DNA from: Bacteroidales bacterium
GTDB taxonomy: Bacteria; Bacteroidota; Bacteroidia; Bacteroidales; Muribaculaceae
Assembly: GCA_004554255.1 (NCBI GenBank)
Contig: SFNC01000088.1
Coordinates: 1 to 7,713 of the forward strand
DNA length: 7,713 bases
Direction: 5' to 3'
The notes below the pieces were generated by a model. The model worked only from the letters and a program-made list of their open reading frames with translations. It was not told the DNA's origin and ran no database searches. The position numbers were made by a program, and so were the translations under genes. This document shows, piece by piece, positions 1-5,826 of this stretch. Positions within the stretch are counted from its first letter, which is position 1. Every line of letters begins with the position of its first letter.

Positions 1-65
1 TCGGTCATGTAGCTCGCTACATTCCCTCTTCAACTTGCGAAATTTCCTCGAAAATACACCGCCCC
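1..65. repeat. Possible short intergenic repeat with terminal hairpin, cut by the window edge
   Basis: A perfect inverted repeat, ATGTAGC-TC-GCTACAT, lies at 7-22; as RNA it folds into a 6-bp stem closed by a four-base CTCG/CGAG loop. It sits at the end of a non-coding stretch downstream of trkH. On the minus strand the stretch contains purine-rich blocks (GAGGAAATTTCGCAAG, then GAAGAGGGA) leading into the hairpin. From memory this block resembles short intergenic sequences that recur in Bacteroidales genomes, but I cannot confirm that here and only one copy is visible. The hairpin is certain; the repeat status is inference. No reading frame through it looks like a real protein. Confidence 0.35.
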
Positions 66-122
66 TGCATTAACAAATATTGGGGAACGGGGTCTAAAAC
101 ATGCGGGGCGCAAAAAGGTTCA

Positions 123-144
123 GCAAAAAAGAGATTTTTTTTGC
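123..144 (-). terminator. AT-rich hairpin downstream of trkH, weak terminator candidate
   Basis: GCAAAAAA at 123-130 pairs with TTTTTTGC at 137-144 around a short GAGATT loop, about 37 bp past the trkH stop on the minus strand. The stem is nearly all A-T and no separate T-run follows it, so it is not a classical intrinsic terminator; its own T-rich arm could act as the terminating tract for trkAH transcripts. The palindrome is seen; the function is inferred from its position. Confidence 0.35.
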
Positions 145-180
145 CGTGTGGGGGTGGGGAGCCGGAATTTCTGTGATGGA

Positions 181-1638
181 TTATTTGCGCCAGAAAGAGG
201 GAACAAGGAGCACGACGTACGTAAAAAGCTCGAGACGGCCAGCCAGCATGTCTAAAATCAGAATCCATTTTACGGGGTTTGGCAGCAAGGCGTATCCGAT
301 GGAGCTGAATTCGTAACTGAGTCCGTTGCAGCTTGTTGCAGACGTGCAGATGAACAGGCTGTGGTCCAGGCTGAAGCCGAAGAGCGTGACAATGAGCGTA
401 GATGCCAATATCAGCAGCAGATATATGGTTACGAACGCCGATATGCGCGAAACCAGGCCGGTGTCCAGGGAGTTACCGTTAAGCGTAACTATGTATGTGC
501 GCCTTGGGAAAATCATCTTTTTGGCCTCGTTTATTACATTCTGACGCAGCACCACGAGGCGGTCTACCTTCATGCCACCGGTGGTGGAGCCGGCACAGGC
601 GCCGAGGAACATCAGCAAGATGGTGAGAGTGAGCGCAAAAGAGCCCCATGAGGCCACGCCCGGGACTCCGAATCCGGAGGAGGTGAAGGCCGAGATGATG
701 TGGAAAAGCGGGAAGATAAAAGCCTCGCGGAGGGCGTTTGCCTGTCCGCGCAAAACAGCGTTGAGGAGGAAGAACAAGTAAACGAAAACGATTATCGCGA
801 CGTAAGCGCGGAAGACATCGTTGCGCCACATTTCGCGGAACCGCCCCTTCCATACGCCGTACAGGAGCAGGAAATTTACGCCGCCGAGGAACATTACGAC
901 TATGGTGACATAGAAAACATAGTCGGAATCCCAGTACATCAGGCCATCGTTGTGCGTGACAAAACCTCCGGTGGATATTGTGCACATTGTTTGGCATATA
1001 GCGTCAAAGAAGTTAAGCGGGCCGATGTATAGGAAAACTGTGGACAGGATGGTAATGCCCACGTAAATGCCCCAGATGGACAGGGCTGTCTGTTGAATGC
1101 GCGGGTGCAGTTTGGTGTGCGTTATTCCGGTGGATTCGGCGTTGAACAGCGAGATGCCGGCAGTTTTGTTAAGAGCCGGAATCACTGCGAGCATGAACAG
1201 TATAATTCCCAGTCCGCCAACCCATTGGGTCAGCGCGCGCCAGAACAGCAAGCCGTGGCTGAGGGCCTCGACATCGGTTATTACGCTTGCACCGGTGGTG
1301 GTGAATCCGCTGACGGTCTCGAAGATGGCGTCGACAATGGACAGCGGATGCGCGCAGAACAGGAACGGCAACATTCCGAACAGCGAGAACACCACCCATA
1401 TAAGGGCGGTGAGTATGCAACCCTCGCGCAGGCGGAGGTTTACTTTCACGTGCCGCGTGGCGAATTCGGACGCCAGTCCGCCGACGAGCGTTATGACCAT
1501 TGCCAGGGCAAACGCACGCCAGTCCGACTCATTGTATATCAAGCAGACAATCAACGGGATAAGCATCATTGCAGCTTCGATAAGAACAAGCCTTCCGAAG
1601 ACCTTTATGACCGAACCGGTATGCAAATGGGAGCTCAT
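181..1638 (-). CDS. trkH: Trk/Ktr-type potassium uptake protein, channel subunit
   Basis: This is the membrane channel of a Trk K+ uptake system: it moves K+ across the inner membrane and is gated by the cytosolic TrkA ring. The 485-residue length matches full TrkH. Many hydrophobic helices are visible (for example about 11-34, 75-95, 135-155, 185-206, 240-262, 277-296, 397-421, 455-475). Four pore loops each keep a filter glycine: TTTG (113-116), STGG (222-225), TSSG (319-322) and a divergent fourth loop around SCNG (436-439). The signature GACAGSTTGGMK lies at 346-357, and the conserved GRLE stretch of the last helix at 467-470. The ATG lies 15 nt after the trkA stop, so the two genes are co-transcribed with trkA first. 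No close relative besides TrkH/KtrB fits. The fourth loop lacks the extra glycines usual in the family (see findings). Confidence 0.96.
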   Translation of the reverse strand: MSSHLHTGSVIKVFGRLVLIEAAMMLIPLIVCLIYNESDWRAFALAMVITLVGGLASEFATRHVKVNLRLREGCILTALIWVVFSLFGMLPFLFCAHPLSIVDAIFETVSGFTTTGASVITDVEALSHGLLFWRALTQWVGGLGIILFMLAVIPALNKTAGISLFNAESTGITHTKLHPRIQQTALSIWGIYVGITILSTVFLYIGPLNFFDAICQTMCTISTGGFVTHNDGLMYWDSDYVFYVTIVVMFLGGVNFLLLYGVWKGRFREMWRNDVFRAYVAIIVFVYLFFLLNAVLRGQANALREAFIFPLFHIISAFTSSGFGVPGVASWGSFALTLTILLMFLGACAGSTTGGMKVDRLVVLRQNVINEAKKMIFPRRTYIVTLNGNSLDTGLVSRISAFVTIYLLLILASTLIVTLFGFSLDHSLFICTSATSCNGLSYEFSSIGYALLPNPVKWILILDMLAGRLELFTYVVLLVPSFWRK

Positions 1639-1653
1639 GGCAGACAGTAGTGT

Positions 1654-2988
1654 TTATCTGAACAGACGGTCTACTTTGGTCAATGAGCCGGCGAGGCAGA
1701 ATACCATAACATGGTCGCCGGGCATAATCTGAGTTTTACCGTCAACCATCATGCCCTTGCCGTCTCGGATGATGCCGCCGATGGTGAGTTCTACGGGCAG
1801 ACCGAGCTTGAATACAGGCTTTGACGTGATTCTCGAGCCCGGTGCCGCTTTCATTTCAATGATTTCGGCCTTGTCGAGCGAGAGGCATTGCGGTGTGGAA
1901 ACGTCCATGCCTAACAGCAGATGCAGGATGTTTCCGGCGTTCAGCTGTTTTTTGTTTATAATCTTGTCAATGGCAAGGCTTTCGGCCTCAGGGGCATACT
2001 GCAGTTCCTCGATGCGAGCGAGCGTACGGGGGACGTGGTGCTCGCGAGCCACCATGCACGATACGATGTTGCGTTCCGAGCTGCCGGTAAGAGCCAGGAA
2101 CATGTCGCAGTTGTTGATGCCTTCTTCCTTAAGAGTGGTGACGTCGTTGGAGTTGGAGTTCACCACGACGACGCGCGGGAAGCGCGAGGCAATGAGGCGG
2201 CAGCGCTCTATGTCGGGGTCCACCACCGTCACCGAGATGCGTGCGGGCAGTTCCTCCAGCAGGTTTTCGGTGACACGTCCGGCACCGGTAATCATAATCC
2301 TGCGGACCGGCGCCTGTTCTTTTCCGCATAGTCCGGCGAGGTTCTGGATATCCTGGGGCAGGACGCAGAAATATACCGTGTCACCGGGGTTGAGCATGTC
2401 GTCGCCACGCGGGATGATGATGTCGTTGCCACGCTGGATGGCGGAGACGTGGAAGAGTCGCGGGTTGTTGGGGAGGTCTCGCAGCAGTTTGTTGCAGATG
2501 GGTGCCCCCTCGCGGATGTAAACGCCTATCACCAGGAGTTTTCCGCCGTGCAGCTCAAACCACTTGCTAACCCAGTTGTTGGCGATGAAGCGTTTAATCT
2601 CCAGAGCAGCAAGCTTTTCGGGATATATTGTCATGTCCACGCCATAGCTTTTGATAAGCTGTGCGGCGCGGCCGTCGCTGAGTTCGGGGGTGTCGATGCG
2701 GGCGACGCATTTTCGGACGCCGCAGCTTTTGGCCAACTGAGCGGCGATTATGTTCACCGTCTCGTCCGGGGTGACGCCCACGAATAAATCGGCGTTTTCG
2801 GCGCCGCAGCGCATGAGGTTCTCCACTGAAACAGGGCTGCCCTCGAAGGTGATAAAGTTATAAACGGCATCAAGCTCGGACAGGCGGGAGCGGTCCGAGC
2901 CGATAAGGACAATATCCTGATTTTCAATGGAAAGGATTCGGGCAATGTGCTGCCCGGTCTCACCATCGCCGGCAATAATAACTTTCAT
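1654..2988 (-). CDS. trkA: Trk system potassium uptake regulatory protein (two RCK units)
   Basis: TrkA is the peripheral, nucleotide-binding gating subunit of the TrkH channel. The 444-residue protein has the duplicated layout of full-length TrkA: RCK_N (about 1-120), RCK_C (about 140-215), a second RCK_N (about 229-345) and a second RCK_C (about 365-443). The first Rossmann loop is G7-D-G9-E-T-G12; the second is G235-A-G237-R-V-T240. Strand beta-2 of the second half ends in VVDPD (255-259), the usual acidic ribose contact, while the first half has LIGSD (28-32), with Gly where Asp is normal. ARID (96-99) and ARIEE (324-328) are typical RCK motifs in both halves. The start follows a good Bacteroidetes promoter (3006-3037) with a leader of only about 10 nt, and no Shine-Dalgarno is evident. 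trkH follows after 15 nt. The family call is secure; the changed nucleotide sites are noted in the findings. Confidence 0.96.
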   Translation of the reverse strand: MKVIIAGDGETGQHIARILSIENQDIVLIGSDRSRLSELDAVYNFITFEGSPVSVENLMRCGAENADLFVGVTPDETVNIIAAQLAKSCGVRKCVARIDTPELSDGRAAQLIKSYGVDMTIYPEKLAALEIKRFIANNWVSKWFELHGGKLLVIGVYIREGAPICNKLLRDLPNNPRLFHVSAIQRGNDIIIPRGDDMLNPGDTVYFCVLPQDIQNLAGLCGKEQAPVRRIMITGAGRVTENLLEELPARISVTVVDPDIERCRLIASRFPRVVVVNSNSNDVTTLKEEGINNCDMFLALTGSSERNIVSCMVAREHHVPRTLARIEELQYAPEAESLAIDKIINKKQLNAGNILHLLLGMDVSTPQCLSLDKAEIIEMKAAPGSRITSKPVFKLGLPVELTIGGIIRDGKGMMVDGKTQIMPGDHVMVFCLAGSLTKVDRLFR

Positions 2989-3005
2989 ACGAGCATAAAT
3001 TTACG

Positions 3006-3037
3006 CAAAGTTACGAAATTAGGTTTGATTTGCCAAC
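3006..3037 (-). promoter_or_regulatory. Bacteroidetes-type promoter for trkA-trkH
   Basis: On the minus strand a perfect -7 box TAACTTTG (consensus TAnnTTTG) occupies 3013 down to 3006. A -33-like GTTG (3 of 4 matches to TTTG) occupies 3037 down to 3034. The 20-nt spacing is the family norm. Transcription would start near 3000, about 10 nt before the trkA ATG. This separates trkAH from the upstream prmC-recX unit. Confidence 0.75.
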
Positions 3038-3065
3038 GACGGGCTTACAATTTTTATAAAATAAG

Positions 3066-3533
3066 CTATTTGAGGGATTCAAGGGCGTTGAAAATCAGCG
3101 AGGGCTCGTATCCGCGTCCGGCAGCGAACCTGACGAGGCGGTTGCGGATATCATTATCGTTTATGTCGCCGCCTAACGACAGCAACTTCCTGGCCATCAG
3201 GGTGGTGAGATTGTCGGCATATTGGTCGCGGTCTATATCGGCCAGGGCATCGGTGATAATGTCCTTGTCGATTCTCTTCAGAATCAGGTCGCGCATAATC
3301 ATGCGTCGGCCCTGCTTGCGAAATGTGATTCGGTCGTGTACGAAAGCCCTTGTAAAGCGCCTGTCGTCAATGAATTTGCCCTCGGATAGCTTGGCTATAA
3401 TCTTGTCGGCATCAGAGCGTTGTATTCCCCATTTGCGCAGTTTTTCGTACATTTCCCATTTGCAGTGCTCGCCTGTGGAGCATAAATCGGCGAGTTTCAG
3501 CAGGGCCTTTTCGGGAGTCATTGTGGTTTTCAT
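3066..3533 (-). CDS. recX: Regulatory protein RecX
   Basis: RecX is a small cytosolic helical protein that binds RecA and limits RecA filament growth or activity during recombination and SOS repair. The 155-residue product fits the family's usual size. Three consecutive three-helix units can be traced (about 9-52, 54-100 and 104-152). The most diagnostic stretch is FIDDRRFTRAFVHDR at 54-68, which matches the conserved D-D-x-R-F-x-x-x-x-V-x-x-R block; GRRMIMRDL (76-84) follows as expected. The start codon overlaps the prmC stop (ATGA at 3530-3533), so translation is probably coupled. An in-frame ATG four codons later (M5, at 3519-3521) is a possible alternative. There is no recA or lexA in the window, so the neighbourhood says little about regulation. 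Confidence 0.9.
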   Translation of the reverse strand: MKTTMTPEKALLKLADLCSTGEHCKWEMYEKLRKWGIQRSDADKIIAKLSEGKFIDDRRFTRAFVHDRITFRKQGRRMIMRDLILKRIDKDIITDALADIDRDQYADNLTTLMARKLLSLGGDINDNDIRNRLVRFAAGRGYEPSLIFNALESLK

Positions 3534-4372
3534 AATCTACAAACAGCAAAACGATAATTACCTTTATAGTCGCGGATAATCTGGACATCGTGCCAGCCTT
3601 GGGCAACGAGCATCTTGTTTAACTGCGTGGAAAACAGCGGATTAATCTCGAAAAACAGCGCGCCCTGCGGGTTGAGGGCGTCTATGGCGAATCTGCCTAT
3701 GGCACGATAAAACTCCAGGGGGTCGGTGTCCGGTACGAACAGCGCCGAGGCCGGTTCGTGCGCGTACACGCGCGAATCCATGTTCTTTTTTTCGCCCATG
3801 GCGATATACGGCGGGTTGGAAACGATTACGTCAAAGTGTCCGGGCAGTGACAGATTCAGGGCGTCGGCCTTTATGAAGTTTATGTTTGCATGCAGGTTTC
3901 GGGCATTTTCGCGGGCAACATCCAGGGCTGGCTCGGAAATGTCCACGGCAGTGACATCGGGGTAAGTGAGGGCGCGTGCGAGGGCGATTGCTATACATCC
4001 CGAGCCGGTGCCTATGTCCAGGACAGACAGGGAGTTACGCGCGCCGAAGGCGTCGGTAATCATGTCTACGAGCTGGGACGTCTCGGGGCGCGGGATGAGC
4101 ACGGCGGGAGTTACGGACAGCTCCATGCCCATGAAGTGCGCGATGCCGAGGACGTATTGCAACGGTTCGCCGGCTACGACGCGGCGAGTCCACTCGCGCG
4201 CCAGTTCCACGCTTTGGTCCAGGACGGAGCGGTCGCCGTAAATGACGATGTCGGCGGGCGAGTACTTTTTCAGGCGGAACAGCATCTCGCGCATCATTGC
4301 GGTGGCCTCGCCGGCGCCGACGGTCGGTGTCAGTTGCTTTAATATTTCGTTTTTCAGTTCTGTGACAGTCAT
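3530..4372 (-). CDS. prmC: Peptide chain release factor N5-glutamine methyltransferase
   Basis: PrmC (HemK) transfers a methyl group from S-adenosylmethionine to the glutamine of the GGQ motif in release factors RF1 and RF2, which improves translation termination. At 280 residues it is full length. An N-terminal helical release-factor-binding domain (about 1-85) holds GEPLQYVLG (68-76). The linker has the family's PRPET (94-98). The SAM-binding loop is DIGTGSG (119-125) with D143 as the likely ribose contact, and the catalytic NPPY is at 186-189. The HEPASALF stretch (205-212) is also typical. It overlaps recX by 4 nt. The leader of about 58 nt carries hairpins and a C7 tract. PrmA, the other methyltransferase nearby, is distinguished by lacking NPPY. 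Confidence 0.96.
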   Translation of the reverse strand: MTVTELKNEILKQLTPTVGAGEATAMMREMLFRLKKYSPADIVIYGDRSVLDQSVELAREWTRRVVAGEPLQYVLGIAHFMGMELSVTPAVLIPRPETSQLVDMITDAFGARNSLSVLDIGTGSGCIAIALARALTYPDVTAVDISEPALDVARENARNLHANINFIKADALNLSLPGHFDVIVSNPPYIAMGEKKNMDSRVYAHEPASALFVPDTDPLEFYRAIGRFAIDALNPQGALFFEINPLFSTQLNKMLVAQGWHDVQIIRDYKGNYRFAVCRL

Positions 4373-4388
4373 AGCTAAGCCGATTTTT

Positions 4389-4430
4389 GGGGGGGCGGAA
4401 AGCGATTTCCGGCCATATTCTAAAAGAATA
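4389..4430 (-). promoter_or_regulatory. Structured prmC leader: two small hairpins and a C7 tract
   Basis: Between the predicted prmC transcription start (near 4430) and its ATG (4372) lie, in transcript order, the inverted repeat TATTC-TAAAA-GAATA (4416-4430), the hairpin CGGAAA-loop-TTTCCG (4396-4411, perfect 6-bp stem, 4-nt loop) and a run of seven C on the minus strand (4389-4395) about 16 nt before the start codon. These are visible directly. A regulatory role is only a possibility, and no known riboswitch was recognised. Confidence 0.35.
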
Positions 4431-4436
4431 ACAACG

Positions 4437-4468
4437 CAAAAATAGCAAAATTTTGCGTGGAATAAAAA
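4437..4468 (-). promoter_or_regulatory. Putative prmC-recX promoter
   Basis: On the minus strand TATTTTTG at 4444 down to 4437 matches the TAnnTTTG -7 box perfectly. Twenty nt upstream the T-rich tract (4465-4468, TTTT) gives 3 of 4 matches to the -33 TTTG, though the tract makes its exact position ambiguous. Transcription would start near 4430. The elements interleave with the tRNA promoter on the other strand. Confidence 0.55.
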
Positions 4469-4483
4469 AAATGTTTATCTTTG
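4452..4483 (+). promoter_or_regulatory. tRNA-Leu promoter
   Basis: A perfect -33 TTTG (4452-4455) and a perfect -7 TATCTTTG (4476-4483) are 20 nt apart, the best match to the Bacteroidetes vegetative promoter in the window. The start would be near 4490, about 8 nt before the mature tRNA 5' end, as is common for single tRNA genes. Confidence 0.85.
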
Positions 4484-4497
4484 CAGGGTCAATATCC

Positions 4498-4581
4498 GCT
4501 CGAATGGTGGAATGGTAGACACGAGGGACTTAAAATCCCTTGGCTATTGCAGCTGTGCGGGTTCGAGTCCCGCTTCGAGCA
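4498..4581 (+). tRNA. tRNA-Leu, anticodon UAA
   Basis: This is an 84-nt class II tRNA that decodes leucine UUA (and UUG by wobble). The acceptor stem is seven perfect pairs (4498-4504 with 4574-4580) with discriminator A at 4581. The anticodon stem AGGGA/TCCCT (4524-4528 with 4536-4540) closes a 7-base loop with anticodon TAA at 4531-4533. A long variable arm (4541-4556, GCT/AGC stem) marks it as a class II tRNA, and the T arm is GCGGG-TTCGAGT-CCCGC (4557-4573). The D loop keeps its GG (4514-4515). CCA is not encoded: CAC follows the discriminator, so the tail must be added enzymatically. A strong promoter precedes it and a probable terminator follows. Confidence 0.98.
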
Positions 4582-4603
4582 CACGCAAATGGAAACAATC
4601 AAT

Positions 4604-4640
4604 AAACGACTGATAGCGTAGCAGTTACCGGTCGTTTTTT
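4604..4640 (+). terminator. Probable rho-independent terminator after tRNA-Leu
   Basis: AAACGACTG (4604-4612) pairs with CGGTCGTTT (4629-4637), nine pairs including one T-G wobble, around a 16-nt loop, and T continues to 4640 (TTTTTT at 4635-4640). The position 23 nt after the tRNA fits a terminator. The loop is long and half of the T tract lies inside the stem. Part of the loop can also pair with the left arm (ACTG at 4609-4612 with CAGT at 4622-4625), so read-through into the next gene is possible. Confidence 0.6.
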
Positions 4641-4682
4641 GTAGGTTACCATACCGGTCAATCACTAACAATCATCCCCAAA

Positions 4683-4946
4683 ATGCATTATCATTACAAG
4701 ACATCCGGAACCTGCTCGCAGTATATTGATTTCGACATAGACCACGGCAAGGTCTATAATGTAACCTTCCAAGGCGGATGCAACGGCAATCTGCAGGGCA
4801 TAGGTCGCCTCGTTGAGGGCCAGGATGCGCGTTTGGTGCTTGAGACGCTGCACGGTGTGGATTGCCGCGGGCGCGGCACCAGTTGCCCCGACCAGTTGGC
4901 GAATGCGCTTGCGCAGGCGCTTGCACACGAAGAAAAGAACTCATAA
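4683..4946 (+). CDS. Small stand-alone TSCPD-domain protein (TIGR03905-like)
   Basis: This 87-residue cytosolic protein consists almost wholly of a TSCPD domain, best known from the C-terminus of some ribonucleotide reductases and also found as small single-domain proteins of unknown function. Recognisable blocks are TSGTCS (7-12), VTFQGGCNGNLQGIGRLVEG (27-46) and TSCPDQLANAL (66-76). Four cysteines at 11, 33, 61 and 68 are all in family-typical places and could bind a metal, which is inference. The ATG at 4683 places the TSGTCS block directly after a very short N-terminus, as expected. It ends 11 nt before prmA, so the two are probably co-transcribed. No promoter matching TAnnTTTG was found between the tRNA and this gene. 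Its biochemical role is unknown. Confidence 0.88.
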   Translation: MHYHYKTSGTCSQYIDFDIDHGKVYNVTFQGGCNGNLQGIGRLVEGQDARLVLETLHGVDCRGRGTSCPDQLANALAQALAHEEKNS

Positions 4947-4957
4947 TACGCATAGCC

Positions 4958-5803
4958 ATGAATGATTATCGCGAGGTGCGTCTGGATATCACGCCGTGTT
5001 GCGAGGACGCCACAGACCTGATGGCCGCAATGCTGGCCGATGTCGGTTACGAGAGTTTTGTGCCTGACGAAAAGGGCGTTACGGCTTACGTGCCGGAAAA
5101 ACTGTTCAGCCGTGAGGCACTGGACGGCGTTATCGCCGACTTCCCGATGCCTGTCTCGGTGGAGGTGTCCGATACTTTTGTGGAGGGCAGGGACTGGAAC
5201 GCCGAGTGGGAGCGTAACTACTTCAAGCCCATAGTGGTAGGTAACCGTGTGGCTATCTACAGCAGTTTCCATACGGATATTCCCGAGGCCGAGCACCATA
5301 TTGTAATAGACCCTAAGATGGCATTCGGAACGGGTCATCACTCCACAACATCGCAGGTGATAAAGAATCTGCTGACGCTTGACCTGAAGGGCGCCTCAGT
5401 GATAGACATGGGCACCGGCACCGGAATCCTGGCAATACTGTCAGCGATGTTGGGCGCTACGGACGTAACCGGCATAGAGATTGATGGATTCGCATACGCC
5501 AACGCTGTGGATAATGTGGCTGTAAACGGTCATCCGGAGATAAAGCTGATAAACGGCGACGCCTCGGCATTGCAGGGCCTTGCCCCGGCAGATGTGTTCA
5601 TAGCTAACATCAACCGCAACATAATAACCGGAGACATAGGCGCTTACGCCAAGGCACTGAAGCCCGGCGGCATTATGCTGCTCAGCGGCTTCTATGTGGA
5701 GGATATCCCCGTTGTGCTTGCCGCGGCGCAGGAATATGGCCTGTATGAGGCCGGGTACACCGAGAGCGAGCGCTGGGTGTGCCTGAGACTGAAATTTGAA
5801 TGA
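4958..5803 (+). CDS. prmA: Ribosomal protein L11 methyltransferase
   Basis: PrmA uses S-adenosylmethionine to trimethylate amino groups of ribosomal protein L11 in the cytosol. The 281-residue product is close to the family's usual length. An N-terminal L11-recognition domain (about 1-60) leads to the conserved DWNAEWERNYFKP linker (79-91). The family signature IDPKMAFGTGHHSTT is at 117-131, the SAM loop DMGTGTG at 150-156, and the motif FIANINRNII (214-223) stands in place of the NPPY of PrmC. The reading frame is open further upstream, to 4862, but that extension runs inside the TSCPD gene, so the ATG at 4958, which gives a normal N-terminus (MNDYREVRLD), is chosen. It lies 11 nt after the TSCPD stop and 23 nt before the next gene. 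Confidence 0.95.
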   Translation: MNDYREVRLDITPCCEDATDLMAAMLADVGYESFVPDEKGVTAYVPEKLFSREALDGVIADFPMPVSVEVSDTFVEGRDWNAEWERNYFKPIVVGNRVAIYSSFHTDIPEAEHHIVIDPKMAFGTGHHSTTSQVIKNLLTLDLKGASVIDMGTGTGILAILSAMLGATDVTGIEIDGFAYANAVDNVAVNGHPEIKLINGDASALQGLAPADVFIANINRNIITGDIGAYAKALKPGGIMLLSGFYVEDIPVVLAAAQEYGLYEAGYTESERWVCLRLKFE

Positions 5804-5826
5804 CTTCCCCATAAAAATACGATAAT

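Noticed and set aside
17..268. 83-residue minus-strand frame overlapping the trkH end and the non-coding region
   Set aside because: It overlaps trkH in another frame, is low in complexity (Pro/His/Arg-rich) and shows no domain; it arises by chance.
1093..1732. Long plus-strand frames antisense to trkH (185 and 211 residues)
   Set aside because: They lie opposite a clear trkH, start inside it and have shadow-like composition with no recognisable motif.
1751..2521. 256-residue plus-strand frame antisense to trkA
   Set aside because: It is rich in Ser, Arg and Met and opposite highly conserved TrkA motifs, a codon-bias shadow.
3052..3061. TTTTATAAAA palindrome between recX and the trkA promoter as a terminator
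   Set aside because: Ten bases of pure A-T with no loop or GC stem cannot form a stable terminator; base composition explains it.
4489..4671. 60-residue minus-strand frame across the tRNA
   Set aside because: It is the antisense of tRNA-Leu and its terminator; SKRDSNPHS is the common false peptide read from the T-arm of tRNAs.
4862..4957. Upstream extension of the prmA frame by 32 codons
   Set aside because: It lies inside the TSCPD gene and adds a Cys/Arg-rich tail foreign to PrmA; the ATG at 4958 gives the expected N-terminus.
4754..5341. 195-residue minus-strand frame opposite the TSCPD and prmA genes
   Set aside because: It overlaps two well-supported genes in antisense and shows no family motif.
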